This document shows positions 31,341 through 41,321 of a DNA stretch of 64,000 bases, piece by piece. Numbering within the stretch: the stretch's first letter is position 1; each line of letters starts with the position of its first letter. Source of the DNA: GAS188 sp963713805. GTDB lineage: Bacteria; Pseudomonadota; Alphaproteobacteria; Rhizobiales; Beijerinckiaceae. The notes beneath the pieces are model-generated. The model was not told where the DNA came from. It did no database searches and saw only the letters and a program-made list of their open reading frames with translations. The stretch spans positions 1 to 64,000 of the forward strand of contig CAVQNF010000011.1 of assembly GCA_963713805.1 (NCBI GenBank), written 5' to 3'. The translations under genes and the position numbers were made by a program.

Positions 31341-31646
31341 TCAGCTCTCGTCGAGCGGCGTCGTCGAGGAGGGCTTGCCCTGTGCCGACAAGCGTGATGC
31401 GCTCGATCCTCGCCTCGGCGAGCCTCAACAGCGCTTCGCAACGCGCCTTCAAGGCCTCACCTCGCTCGTAGATCGCGATCAATTCCTCGAGCGGCACATC
31501 GCCGCGCTCGAGGCGGCCCGACGATCGTCTCGAGCTCGGCGAGCGCTTTCTCGAAAGGCAGACCGGCGATGTCGCCGTTTTCGACGGCGTCCTGCGCGGC
31601 GGTCTCCTTCGTGACCCCTTGAGCGGGTCTTGGCGAGCTCGGTCAT
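31341..31646 (-). CDS. xseB: Exodeoxyribonuclease VII small subunit (frameshifted)
   Basis: XseB, about 95 residues, the small subunit of the single-strand-specific nuclease. It starts MTELAKTRS, and after shifts shows LPFEKALAELE-type sequence and MPLEELIAIYERGEALKARCEALL, the family core. A final shift yields the usual TPLDES end at the stop at 31341. Its ATG overlaps the stop of the upstream HdeD-like gene (ATGA). Confidence 0.82.
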
Positions 31647-32330
31647 GCGCGGCTCCGGTGAAGCATTCTTATGGCGGCGCGCCGGGCGGTGGCAAGGCGA
31701 GTTGCCGGCCGCGCGAGGTCGTCGCTCAGGACCAGGCCGATGCTGGGCACGCAATTGGAAAGCGAGGCCGAAGAGCGCCACGCCGTAGAAGACGAGGTCG
31801 ATGGCGAGGAACAGGCCGAGCACATAGCGGCTGTTCACCGGCCAGGAGGCGATGATGATGACGCCGAGGAAGAAGGTGACGAGGCCGGAAAGGACGGCGA
31901 TTCGCCAAGGCGCGTCCGATCCCATCTGCGAGGCGACATAGATGCGCACGAGGCCCGTCGCGCAGAGCCCCGCGCCGAGGCAAAGGGTCAAGGCGACCGC
32001 GGCGAGGAGCGGATTGACGATGCAGAAAACGCCGGCCACGACGAGCAGCGCACCGGCCGCGCAGAGGAGGACGAGGCGGCCCCAGGTCTTCATATGCACG
32101 CCCATGCCGATCTCGGCGATGCCGGCCAGGATCATCATGACGCCGTTCATCCACACGCTCGCCACGGTCGCGGTGACCAGGGAACCGAAGGCGATCGCGC
32201 CGCACAGGATGAAAGCGGCGCCGAGCGCCGCGAAGCTCGCCCAGCGGGCCCGCAGATGCACGATGCTCGACCCGAGGCCAGGCGCGGCGAAGATCGATCG
32301 GGCGGACTGTGGAAGCTCGACGGGCGCCAT
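31643..32330 (-). CDS. HdeD family acid-resistance membrane protein (frameshifted at the end)
   Basis: A DUF308/HdeD protein of about 228 residues with six predicted membrane helices. Visible helices include ASFAALGAAFILCGAIAFGS, WMNGVMMILAGIAEIGMGV, LVLLCAAGALLVVAGVFCIV and GLVTFFLGVIIIASWPV. HdeD protects Escherichia coli at high density under acid; roles in other species are unclear. A shift near 31745 changes the C-terminus; the corrected frame ends in MLHRSRA and overlaps the xseB start. Confidence 0.82.
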
Positions 32331-32611
32331 GAGAGGTCTCCTCGCGCGGGCTCACTTCGGAGCGGTGCGTTCGAAAGGCAGTGGCTTTCATAGCACAAAT
32401 CAGCGGTGCGAGGCGCCACGGTCGAGCGCTTTCGGCCATCGACGCACCAGGCGAGCGCCATTTCCTTGAGCGAAATCAAGCCTGCGTCTCCGGCCTTCGC
32501 GGGGATCCGAATCATCTACGGCTGCCTTGCAGGATCACGCCGGCAAAATTGGCTGAGCCAAGCTTCACCATGCGCCAAGCGGTCGCATTGCCCCTCGGCG
32601 CGATCGGCATT

Positions 32612-33397
32612 ATGTCGAAGCCCATGCCGAGCCTGACCTCGCTCGCCAATCCGAGCCGCTTCATGGCTTTGCCGGCCGCGCGCTGCCTTGGCTCGCGGCG
32701 CTCGCGACGATCTGCTTCGTCGTCGGGCTGTGGCTCGCCTTCACGGCGCCCGAGGATTACCAGCAAGGCGAGACGGTGCGGATCATGTATCTGCATGTGC
32801 CCTGCGGCCTGGCTCTCGCTCTTGATCTACACCGTCATGTCGGTCTCGGCGATCGGCGCGCTCGTCTGGCGCCACCCGCTCGCCGAGGTCTCGATGAAGG
32901 CGGCCGCGCCCATCGGCTGCGCCTTCACCTTCCTGTGCCTCGTCACCGGCTCGCTCTGGGGCAAGCCGATGTGGGGCGCCTGGTGGGTGTGGGATGCGCG
33001 GCTGACCTCGGTGCTGGTGCTGCTCCTCATCTATCTCGGCATCTTGGCGATCTGGAACGCCATCGAGGATCAGGGGCACGCGGCGCGGGTCGCCGCGATC
33101 GCGACTCTCGTCGGCTTCGTCAATATTCCGATCGTGAAGTTCTCGGTCGAATGGTGGAACACCTTGCATCAAGGGGCATCGGTGTTCACGCTCGACGGAT
33201 CGAAGATCGCGCCGGAGATTTTCCTGCCTCTCCTGGTGATGGCCTGCGCCTTCACGCTGTCTTGTACGTCGCGTTGCATCTCGCGGCGATGCGCAACCAG
33301 ATCCTGCGCCGCCGGTTGCGCCGGCTCGCCATCCTCGCCGCCTCGGAAATGCCGCCGCGCCGCCGCTCGCCCGGTCGAGGAGGGAGTCCGCGCATGA
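32612..33397 (+). CDS. ccmC: Heme exporter protein CcmC (frameshifted)
   Basis: CcmC, about 260 residues, presents heme to CcmE in cytochrome c maturation. The start is MSKPMPSLTSLA. LPWLAALATICFVVGLWLAF and EDYQQGETVRIMYLHVP form helix 1 and the first conserved loop with its histidine. The tryptophan-rich heme-handling motif is WGAWWVWDARLTSVL, and VEWWNTLHQGASV carries the second histidine loop. Shifts occur near 32690, 32805, 33260 and close to the end. The stop overlaps the ccmD start (ATGA). No ccmA or ccmB precedes it. Confidence 0.9.
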   Translation: MSKPMPSLTSLANPSRFMALPAARCLGSRRSRRSASSSGCGSPSRRPRITSKARRCGSCICMCPAAWLSLLIYTVMSVSAIGALVWRHPLAEVSMKAAAPIGCAFTFLCLVTGSLWGKPMWGAWWVWDARLTSVLVLLLIYLGILAIWNAIEDQGHAARVAAIATLVGFVNIPIVKFSVEWWNTLHQGASVFTLDGSKIAPEIFLPLLVMACAFTLSCTSRCISRRCATRSCAAGCAGSPSSPPRKCRRAAARPVEEGVRA

Positions 33398-33576
33398 GCT
33401 TCCTCGCTCTGCCGCATATCGGCTTCGTGATCGCCGCTTATGCGATCACCTTCGTCGTGGTCACTCTTCTCATCGGTCGGGATCGCGTTCGATCATCGCG
33501 GCTTGCGCCGGTCGCTCGCGGCCTATGAGAGCGAGGCACGTAGGCGCGATCCGATCTGGACGGATCGATCCCATGA
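33394..33576 (+). CDS. ccmD: Heme exporter protein CcmD (frameshifted)
   Basis: CcmD is a small single-helix membrane protein that releases heme-bound CcmE. MSFLALPHIGFVIAAYAITFVVVTLLI is the helix (33394 onward); after a shift near 33480 the family-typical cytoplasmic tail DHRGLRRSLAAYESEARRR follows. The stop is taken as the TGA at 33574-33576, which overlaps the ccmG start. Confidence 0.82.
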
Positions 33577-34158
33577 GCGACAGTCGCGACCGCTTCGAGG
33601 CGGCCCTTCGCCAATCCGTGGCTGCTGGTCTGCCGCTCGCGGTGTTCCTCGCGCTCGCGGCGCTTTTCCTCGCGCGGATCGGCCGTGATCCCGCCGTGCT
33701 GCCCTCGCCCTTGATCGGCCAGGAGGCGCCGTCCTTCGTGCTTCCCGCGCCTCGCCGGCCTTACGCGCGACGGCCAGACCGGTCGCGGGCTTCTCCGATG
33801 CCGATCTGAAAGGGCGCGGGCGGCACGCTCGTCAACGTCTTCGCTTCCTGGTGCGTCCCTTGCCGGGAGGAGCACCCCGTGCTGATGCAGCTCGCCAAGG
33901 AGAAGGGCGTCACGCTTCTCGGCTTGAACCACAAGGATGAGGCTGAGAATGCGCGGCGCTTCCTCGGCGGCATGGGCAATCCTTACGCGAAGGTCGGCGT
34001 CGATGCTTCCGGGACGCACGAGCCTCGATTTCGGCGTCTACGGGGTCCCTGAGACTTTCGCCATCGATGCCGAAGGGCGCATCGTGGCGAAGCATGTCGG
34101 CGCCTTGACCATGGCGGATGCGCAAGAGCTTCTGCGCAAGGCCGCCGGAACGCGATAG
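33573..34158 (+). CDS. ccmG: Thiol:disulfide interchange protein CcmG/DsbE (frameshifted)
   Basis: A membrane-anchored periplasmic thioredoxin-like protein of about 194 residues that reduces apocytochrome c cysteines. One N-terminal helix (GLPLAVFLALAALFLARIG) is followed by PLIGQEAPSFVLP, the redox site NVFASWCVPCREEHP, and FGVYGVPETFAID with the cis-proline. Shifts near 33760, 33810 and 34015 interrupt it. Confidence 0.9.
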
Positions 34159-34166
34159 GCGCCGCC

Positions 34167-34628
34167 ATGGTCGTTCGCATCCAGCCGCAAGGCTTTCGAC
34201 ATCGCCGCCGAGATCGCGGCGCTGACGCGCGGGCGAAGCGATATCGGCGCGGTCGTGACCTTCACCGGACTTTGCCGCGACGAAGGCGGAAGCCTCGCCG
34301 CGCTCGAGATCGAGCATTATCCCGGCATGGCCGAGGAGGAGATCGCGCGCGTCGTCGAGAAGGCCCAAGAGCGCTGGCCGCTCCAGGGCGTCACCGTCGT
34401 GCATCGGCATGGCCGCATCGCGGCCGGCGAGGAGATCGTGCTCGTCGTCACCGTCTCGGCGCATCGCCGCGCGGCCTTCGAGGCGGCGGAGTTCCTGATG
34501 GACTACCTCAAGACGAGCGCGCCCTTCTGGAAGAAGGAGGTTCGCCTTGTCCGACGTGGCCGGACAATGGGTCGAGGCAAAGGCGAAGCGACACGGCCGA
34601 TGCCGCGAGATGGCGAAGGAACGGTTGA
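34167..34628 (+). CDS. moaE: Molybdopterin synthase catalytic subunit MoaE (frameshifted)
   Basis: MoaE, about 153 residues, forms the dithiolene of molybdopterin with MoaD. After MVVRIQPQ one extra base near 34195 changes frame; then GAVVTFTGLCRDEGGSL, LEIEHYPGMAEEEI, HRHGRIAAGEEIVLVVTVS and the active-site stretch LKTSAPFWKKE follow. The C-terminal part (SDVAGQWVEAKA, then SDTADAARW) needs two more shifts and ends at 34628. It lies 8 bases after ccmG. Confidence 0.88.
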   Translation: MVVRIQPQGFRHRRRDRGADARAKRYRRGRDLHRTLPRRRRKPRRARDRALSRHGRGGDRARRREGPRALAAPGRHRRASAWPHRGRRGDRARRHRLGASPRGLRGGGVPDGLPQDERALLEEGGSPCPTWPDNGSRQRRSDTADAARWRRNG

Positions 34629-34734
34629 AGCGCGAAGCTCTGCCGCGTTCGATCGTCATCGGCAAGCGGAACCGCTGGACCCGTGCCGCGGCTTTGATTA
34701 GATGAGCCGTCGCAGCGGCCGGGACAAAACGCAA

Positions 34735-35747
34735 ATGGCGAATGAGGCAATCGGGATCAGCTCGAAGATCGTCACGGTCTTCGGCGGATCGGGCTTTCTC
34801 GGCCGGCATGTGGTGCAGGCGCTTGGCGCGGCGCGGCTACCGCGTGCGCCCTGCCGTGCGCCGGCCCGATCTCGCGGGCTTTCTGCAGCCGCTCGGCATG
34901 GTCGGCCAGGTCATGCCGGTGCAGGCCAATCTGCGCTTCCCCTGGTCGGTCGCGAAGGCGGCGGAAGGCGCCGAGCGCCGTCGTCAACCTCGTCGGCATC
35001 CTCGCGCCGAAGGGCCGCCAGACCTTCGAGGCGGTGCAGGACGCGGGCGCGCGGGTGGTGGCCGAAGGTCGCCGCTGCCGAGCGCGCTCGCCTCGTCCAG
35101 GTCTCGGCGATCGGGGCCGATCCCCAAGGCGCCGACGCCCTATCAGCGCACCAAGGCCGCGGGCGAAAGCGGCGGCGCTCGCGGTCGCCTGGCGCGGTGG
35201 TGCTGCGCCCATCGGTGATCTTCGGCCCGGAGGATGATTTCTTCAATCGTTTCGCGGCGCTGGCGCGGCTCTTGCCGGTGATGCCGCTGATCGGCGACGG
35301 GGCGGACGAGGTTCCAGCCGGTCTTCGTCGGCGATGTCGCCGAGACGATCGCGCGCGCCGTCGACGGCACGATCGCGGGCGACAGGATTTACGAGCTCGG
35401 CGGGCCGACAGATCGTGAGCCTCAAGGACATCTTGACCTATGTGCTCAACGAGACCGGCCGCCGACGCCCCTTCCTGCCGCTGCCCTTCGCGGCGGCGCG
35501 CATCCAGGCGGGGTTCATGGAAGTCGTCGACAAGCTGACGTTCGGCAAGCTGCCGCGCGCGCTCGCGATCACGCGCGACCAGCTCCGTATGCTCGAGCAC
35601 GACAATCTCGTCTCCGAAGCCGCGAAGGACGAAGGCCGCACGCTCGACGGCATCGGCATCACGCCGACGTCCTTCGAAGCGATCGTGCCGTCCTATCTCT
35701 GGCGCTTCCGGCGATACGGCCAGTTCGAGAAGATGCGCGAGGCTTGA
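34735..35747 (+). CDS. Complex I NDUFA9-like SDR family protein (frameshifted)
   Basis: An atypical short-chain dehydrogenase of about 330 residues, of the family annotated as complex I NDUFA9 subunit-like. IVTVFGGSGFLGRHVVQAL supplies the NAD(P)-binding motif, RVRPAVRRPDLAGFLQPLG follows, then VVLRPSVIFGPEDDFFNRFA and QLRMLEHDNLVS near the end. Breaks lie near 34830, 34975, 35070, 35155, 35315 and 35405. In mitochondria NDUFA9 stabilises complex I; the bacterial function, possibly quinone or NADPH binding, is less certain. Confidence 0.82.
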
Positions 35748-35835
35748 GCCGCCGGGCTGCGCCGCGGCGCGGCGTCGGAGGCGGGGCCAAAGCTTCAGAA
35801 AACCGAAGCTTCAAGAGATCATCGAGCGAGATGCC

Positions 35836-36597
35836 ATGACCGATACGCGCGCGCTTCCGGAATTCGGGTATCGCTATATTCCCGGCCCCTTCCAATATTC
35901 GGCGGGCGTCGCCGCGCTTCCCGGCCATCGCATCGAGCGCATCCGTTTCTCGAGCCGGTGCCCGCTCGAAGCAGGGCTTTGCGCGCATCGAGCGTTATCT
36001 CGAGGAAGGCCGGTCTGCCGCCGACCGCCTTCTGCGCCTGCGAGCTGCGCTCGCCCGCGCCCTTCACCGATGAGGGCTTCAGGCAATTCAACCGCGCCTA
36101 TGTCGGCACGCTCGAACGCTGGGGCATCATGAAGAAAGAGGCGAACCCGGTCGCTCGCAGCAATGTCTGCCCCAAGCGATCGCGCCGCCGAAGGTGCCGA
36201 GCTTCCACGCCTTCTCGATCGCGGTCCCGTCCTCGGACGACGGATGAAAGCTTCGTCATCGCCGGGAGCGGAGAGGCGCAGGAAGGCGCGGGGCCCTATG
36301 GCGCCAAGACCATCCGCTACCGCGAGACGAGCGCCGATGCGATGCGCGAGAAGGCGGTGTTCGTGCTCGCCCAGATGGAGAAGCGCATGGCGGCCTCTCG
36401 GCCGAGCTGGGCCGATACCACCGCGACGCAGGTCTACACCGTCCACGATCTTCACCCCTTCCTCGCAGGATGAGATCGTCGAGCGGGGCGCGGCGCGCCA
36501 CGGCCTCACCTGGCATTTCGCGAGGCCGCCGGTCATCGACCTCGAATATGAGATGGATTGCCGCCGCGTCGCGGTCGAAAGGGTGATCTTCGGCTGA
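35836..36597 (+). CDS. Uncharacterised protein, possibly CnbZ-like (frameshifted)
   Basis: A protein of about 250 residues starting MTDTRALPEFGYRYIPGPFQ, then FARIERYLEEGR, GFRQFNRAYVGTLERWGI and NPVARSNVCP in neighbouring frames, ending HFARPPVIDLEYEMDCRRVA. From memory it resembles proteins labelled 2-amino-5-chloromuconate deaminase CnbZ-like, but I cannot verify that. There are five or more shifts. The next gene, convergent, is an aspartate dehydrogenase, so nitrogen-containing acid breakdown is possible. Confidence 0.5.
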
Positions 36598-36617
36598 CGC
36601 GATGCATCTGCGCGCCA

Positions 36618-36692
36618 CACCTCGCCCGCGAAGCGGGAGAGGTTTGCGGCCAGCGCGTCTTTCACCTCTCCCGCAGGGCCAGCGGGAGAGGT
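36618..36692. repeat. Two palindromic repeats between convergent genes
   Basis: CCTCGCCCGCGAAGCGGGAG (36620-36643) and CCTCTCCCGCAGGGCCAGCG...GGGAGAGG (36665-36692) are hairpins of the CTCCCGC-GCGGGAG family. They lie between convergent genes and could terminate transcription from both sides. Confidence 0.7.
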
Positions 36693-36715
36693 AATGATCT
36701 GGCGCCGGACTCGTG

Positions 36716-37542
36716 TCACGTGCCGATGGCGAGCGGGGCGCGGAGCTTGCGCAACAGGGCGACGACCGATTGCGCCGTCATCTTGCCGGTGCGCGGATTG
36801 GCGCTCGGCACGCCCTCGATTTTCATCGAGAAGCTCGCCGCATCGCTTTCGACCTCGATCAGATGCGTGTTGCGGCGGATCGTCGGGTCGGCCCAGATCG
36901 CGATGCGCGTGCGGTCCGGGCCGATGCCGGCGAGCGACAGCGCGACCGCGACGTTCACATTGGCCGGAAAGCCGCGTGCGGCCTCTCGCGCGCTGCCTTC
37001 GAAAACAAGCGTCGGTTCCGTGATGGCCGCGACATCGATGCCGCGCGAGACGAGGAAGGGCGCGCCGGCAAGGCCGCCCGGCGGCTTGCGGGTCGTCATG
37101 GTGACCGTCGCGATCTTGCCTTCGGCGGCGGCGAGCACGGCGTCGAGGCCGAGAAGCGCCCCGGTCGGAACGAGGATGCGCCCTCCCTTGTCGCGCGCAA
37201 GCTCGACGAGGTGCTCATTGTCGAGAAGCGCACCGCAGCTCAGCACGACCAAGGTGCGGCCCTTTTCGAGCGCCGGCACGGCGATCGACGGCAGGGCGGC
37301 GGCCGGCGCGCATTCGATGATCACATCGGCGTGATCGCGAAGCTCCGGCGACGGGCACGATGGGCAGCCTCGACGCCGGGCGGCAACAGGGCGCGCACGC
37401 GTCCTGCGTCGCGTGACGCGATCGCCGCGAGCGCGAGACCCTCGATGCCGGCTTGGAGCGAAGCGGCGAGGCTTTGGCCGATCGCTCCGTAGCCGGCAAT
37501 CCCGACACGTAAATCGGCTTCTCTTACGGAGCTCGCCGACAA
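36716..37542 (-). CDS. L-aspartate dehydrogenase family protein (frameshifted)
   Basis: A protein of about 275 residues with an N-terminal Rossmann fold (RVGIAGYGAIGQSLAASL) and the DUF108 domain (GGILVPTG-type stretch at RILVPTGALLGLDAV, then TMTTRKPPGGLAG and FPANVNVAVALSLAGIG). This matches NadX-like aspartate dehydrogenases, which interconvert aspartate and iminoaspartate/oxaloacetate with NAD(P). One shift lies near 37355. It could serve NAD synthesis or aspartate breakdown. Confidence 0.85.
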
Positions 37543-37893
37543 GACGTCGAGCGGGTGCGTCGCGGCTCGCGCGAGGGCCGTCGCCCGGATTTTGGGCCTT
37601 CATTCGCCTTTGATGGCGCACATGGCGTCACTCCCGCTCGGTTGGGGAAAGCGCGGAATTGACAAAAATGCGACGTTGCGTCCGACAGCGCTTGATTTTG
37701 GCAATTTAGCGCAAATTTAAGGTTTTGGGGCAATCCCGGCGGTGGGACGGATGAGGCTCTCGAACGCAATGTGCACGAGACGTAATCTTGCCCAGTTTCG
37801 CGACCTTTCTATGCGCGTCACAGGTTTCGGGTCCCTGTTTGCAACACCGGGACCAGGGGATGAAGAGGGCCGCGCCAGCGAGCGGAGGGGTCG
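37543..37893. other. Intergenic region, divergent promoters
   Basis: A gap between divergent genes with a locally AT-rich centre (about 37660-37730, including GCAAATTTAAGG). It is the likely promoter region of both flanking genes. No gene is supportable. Confidence 0.4.
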
Positions 37894-38486
37894 ATGCAAT
37901 TGAGCAAATCTGGGTATTACGCGGATTTTGTCCTTTATCCGCTGCTGATCCTTGGGCTTTCGGCGCTTCAACTCGTCGAGGCCAGGACCTGGCGGCCATT
38001 CGGCTTCCTTTTTCTGTTCCTTCGTCGGAATCGCGGCTTGGACCTTGTTCGAATACCTTCTGCACCGCTACGTGCTGCATCGCGTGCCGATCCTGCACGA
38101 CATGCATGAAGCCCATCACGCCGACCCCTCGGCTTTCGTCGGCACGCCGAGCTGGGCGAGCTTCCTGATGTTCGCGGTCGGCGCGCTTTCTGCCCTTGTC
38201 ATTCGCCGTCGGCTTCACCTATGCGAGCCCGCTGACGATCGGCTTGATGTTCGGCTATCTCTGCTATGTCGGGGTTCACCACATCACCCATCATTGGCGT
38301 CTGGCGCCCGAATCGCCCTTCTACCGTTTCAAGCATCGTCACGCCCGGCATCATTTCGCCAAGACGCCCGGTAATTTCGGCGTCACCACGATCTTCTGGG
38401 ACGTGGTGTTCGGGACGAGCCTCGAAGCAGGGTCGCGGCGCGGGCGCGCATCGCTGGCACGTGGCCTCGACCATTTGCCGCGATAG
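37894..38486 (+). CDS. Sterol desaturase/fatty acid hydroxylase family protein (frameshifted)
   Basis: A di-iron membrane oxygenase of about 195 residues. The histidine clusters of the superfamily are all present: HRYVLH, HDMHEAHHADP, HHITHH and HRHARHH. Membrane helices surround them (FVLYPLLILGLSALQL near the N-terminus). Shifts lie near 38015 and 38195. It probably hydroxylates a lipid acyl chain, carotenoid or hopanoid precursor; the substrate is unknown. Confidence 0.85.
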
Positions 38487-38513
38487 GGTGCCGTCGAGGC
38501 GATTTCCGCGCAA

Positions 38514-38921
38514 TCACGCGCCGGGCGCGGCCCGATACTCCTCGTCGCTGACCTTTTCGAGCCACGCGACATGCACCCCGTCCTGATGCTCATGGATGGC
38601 GAGATGCACCATGGCGTTGCCGGGCGCCGCGCCGTGCCAATGCTTCTCCTGCGGCGGGATCCAGACCGTGTCGCCGGCGCGGATCTCGCGAACCGGGCCG
38701 CCCCAGGTCTGCGCTCTTCCGACGCCGTGCAGCACATGCAGCGTCTGGCCGAGAGGATGGGTGTGCCAAGGGTTCGCGCGCCCGGCTCGAAGCTCACCCG
38801 CGCGGCCCTGACCCTCGCGGGCTGCCGGCGCATCGATCACCGGATCCTGCCAGACCGTGCCCGTGAACCATTCGGCATTGCCGCGACGAGTGGGGTTGGT
38901 CGCGGCTGGGGTGATCTTCAT
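38514..38921 (-). CDS. Cupin domain-containing protein
   Basis: A 135-residue single-domain cupin starting MKITPAATNPTRRGN. The two cupin motifs are visible: PWHTHPLGQTLHVLHGVG with two histidines, and IPPQEKHWHGAAP. A pair of compensating shifts (about 38775-38830) garbles a few residues before motif 1. Such proteins include carboxymuconolactone-associated cupins; the ligand is unknown. Confidence 0.8.
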   Translation of the reverse strand: MKITPAATNPTRRGNAEWFTGTVWQDPVIDAPAAREGQGRAGELRAGRANPWHTHPLGQTLHVLHGVGRAQTWGGPVREIRAGDTVWIPPQEKHWHGAAPGNAMVHLAIHEHQDGVHVAWLEKVSDEEYRAAPGA

Positions 38922-39147
38922 CGGGGTATCTCCTCGAAGGCGAAGATCGCGCGGCAGGTGCCGGCGCGATGCCGGCGAACATATCCCAGGCCTGCCTTGA
39001 TATCGCAAGCGCGGCCACCGACCCTATGGCAGGGACTGATCCTCGAACCAGTCCGAGGACGGCCCAGGCGGTCACGCTCGAGCCAACCGCTGAACTTAAC
39101 GGCACTGGCAGGCATGAGATAGCGTGACTTGCCTTCCGGGCGCCGCA

Positions 39148-40384
39148 ATGGCACCGATCGAAAATCGCATGGGCCTTCGGGAGCTGTCCTTGTCCCAAAC
39201 CGCGGCAAATCAGGCGCTGGCGCGCTTCAAGGTGCTCGATCTGACGCGGGTGCGCGCCGGGCCCGACTTGCGTGCGTCAGCTCGCCGACTGGGGCGCGCA
39301 GGTGATCAAGATCGAGATGCCGGGAGAGGCGCGATGCGCTTGGGCGGCGCTCGCCACGGACCCGATTTCCAGAACCTGCACCGCAACAAGCGCAGCATGA
39401 CGCTCGAACCTCAAGGAGAAGGAGGGCCTCGCGATCTTCCGCGAGATGGTCAAGATCAGCCGATGTGGTGGTCGAGAACTACCGGCCGGACGTGAAATTC
39501 CGCCTCGGCGTCGATTACGAGAGCCTGAAGCCGCTCAACAAGCGCCTCGTCTATGGCAGCATCTCGGGCTTCGGCCAGGACGGGCCCTATCGCGAGAGGC
39601 CGGGCTTCGACCAGATCGCGCAAGGCATGGGCGGGCTGATGTCGATCACCGGCCTTCCGGGCCAGGGACCGGTGCGCGTCGGCGTGCCGATCGCCGATCT
39701 CGGCGCCGGCATCTTCTGCGCCATGGGCATCCTCGTCGCCCTCCTCGAGCGCGAGGTGTCGGGCGAAGGCCAGTGGGTGCGCTCCTCCTTGCTGCAGGCG
39801 CAGATCGCGCTGCTCGATTTTCAGGCGGCACGCTGGCTCATCGCCAAGGAAGTGCCGGGCCAGGCCGGCAACGATCACCCGACCTCGATCCCGACCGGCG
39901 TCTTTCCGACGAAGCGACGGCCACATCAACATCGCCGCCGCCGGCGAGCACATCTACAAGCGCTTCTGCGACGCGCTCGACGCGCCAGCATCTCGTCGAG
40001 CGATCCGGCCTACGCCACCGATCAGGCCCGCTCGAAGAACCGCGCCGCGCTCAACGCGGCGATCGGCGAGATCACGCGCCACAAGACGAGCGCCGAATGG
40101 ATCGCGCTCCTCAACGCGGCCGGCGTGCCTTGCGGCCCGATCTACAAGATGGACGAGGTCTTCGCCGACCCGCAGGTGCGCCATCTCGGCATGGCGGTCG
40201 GCGTGCACCACAAGAAGCTCGGCGACACGCAGGTCGTCAACCAGGCGGTCGAGCTATCGCGCACGCCGAGCCGCATGCGCATATGGCGACGCCCGAGAAG
40301 GGCGAGCACACGGACGAGGTCTTGCACGAGTTCGGCTATGACGATGCGACGATCGCCAACTTGCGCGCCCGCAAGGTGATTTGA
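39148..40384 (+). CDS. CaiB/BaiF family CoA transferase (frameshifted)
   Basis: A class III CoA transferase of about 410 residues that moves CoA between organic acids. RFKVLDLTRVRAGP opens the family fold, LADWGAQVIKIEMPGE follows with shifts near 39275 and 39315, then FQNLHRNKRSM (the conserved nucleotide-contacting Lys/Arg region), VENYRPDVKFRLGVDYESL and GSISGFGQDGPY. Further shifts lie near 39410, 39460, 39920, 39985 and 40280. It is followed closely by an enoyl-CoA hydratase on the same strand, so the pair probably activates and degrades an acid. Confidence 0.88.
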
Positions 40385-40438
40385 GTTGCGCCATGAATGT
40401 CCGGTCGCTCAAGGCCGGCGCTCGATGAAAACGAGGAG

Positions 40439-41242
40439 ATGACGGTGAAGACCAGTACCGAGAAGATGATCGCCAGGAAGGACGGGGCGATCGGCTGGAT
40501 GCTCTTCAACAATCCGGCACGGCACAATGCCGTCTCGGTCGAGATGTGGAAGGCGGTGCCGGAGATCCTCGAGGAGTTCGGCCGCGACGAGAAGATCCGC
40601 GTCGTCGTGCTTGCGGGCGTCGGCGGCAAGGCCTTCGTCTCCGGCGCCGACATCTCGGAGTTCGGCGAGAAGCGCCACTCGCGCGAGGCGACGCTCGCCT
40701 ACAACGCGACGGTCGAGCGGGCGAGCGACACGCTGCTCGCGTGCAAGAAGCCGACGATCGCCATGATCCAGGGCTATTGCATCGGCGGCGGCCTCGCCAT
40801 CTCGCTCTGTTGCGATTTGCGCATCGCGTCGCGAGGATTCGCGCTTCGGCGTGCCGGCCGCGAAGCTCGGCCTCGGCTATGCCTATCCGGGCATCGAGCG
40901 CCTCGCCGACGTGGTCGGGCCTTCCTTCGCCAAGGAGATTTTCTTCACCGCGCGCCAATTCGATGCCGACCGAGGCGCTCGCAGATGGGTCTCGTCAATC
41001 GTGTGCGGCCGGCGGCCGAGCTCGAGAGCTTCGTCATCGGATATGCGGGGATGATCGGCGCCAACGCGCCGCTCACGGTCGGCGCCGTGAAGCTTTGCGT
41101 TACCGAATATGTCAAGGAGCCCGCCAAGCGCGACCTCGCGGCTTGCCAGGCGGCGGTCGATCGCTGCTTCGCCTCGGCCGATTATGTCGAAGGCCGCACG
41201 GCCTTCATGGAGAAGCGAAAGCCGGTGTTCCGGGGGGTGTAG
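40439..41242 (+). CDS. Enoyl-CoA hydratase/isomerase family protein (frameshifted)
   Basis: A crotonase-family protein of about 267 residues: FNNPARHNAVSVEMWKAV, then AFVSGADISEFGEKR (first oxyanion region) and IQGYCIGGGLAISLCCDLRIA (second). Frame shifts near 40840 and 40975 bracket FGVPAAKLGLGYAYPG and the ensuing helix, after which QMGLVNRVRPAAELES resumes the original frame. It follows the CoA transferase after about 55 bases and likely acts on its product. Confidence 0.86.
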   Translation: MTVKTSTEKMIARKDGAIGWMLFNNPARHNAVSVEMWKAVPEILEEFGRDEKIRVVVLAGVGGKAFVSGADISEFGEKRHSREATLAYNATVERASDTLLACKKPTIAMIQGYCIGGGLAISLCCDLRIASRGFALRRAGREARPRLCLSGHRAPRRRGRAFLRQGDFLHRAPIRCRPRRSQMGLVNRVRPAAELESFVIGYAGMIGANAPLTVGAVKLCVTEYVKEPAKRDLAACQAAVDRCFASADYVEGRTAFMEKRKPVFRGV

Positions 41243-41321
41243 GAACAGGCCGCCGGATTCTCCGGTCGCCACCTCTCCCCGCTTCGCGGCGCGCGGCGAG
41301 GATAGGCTCGGCGCTCCGCCC

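Noticed and set aside
31341..34628. Programmed ribosomal frameshifting in the xseB, ccm and moaE genes
   Set aside because: The shifts occur at many different sites and in both directions without slippery sequences or a shared structure.
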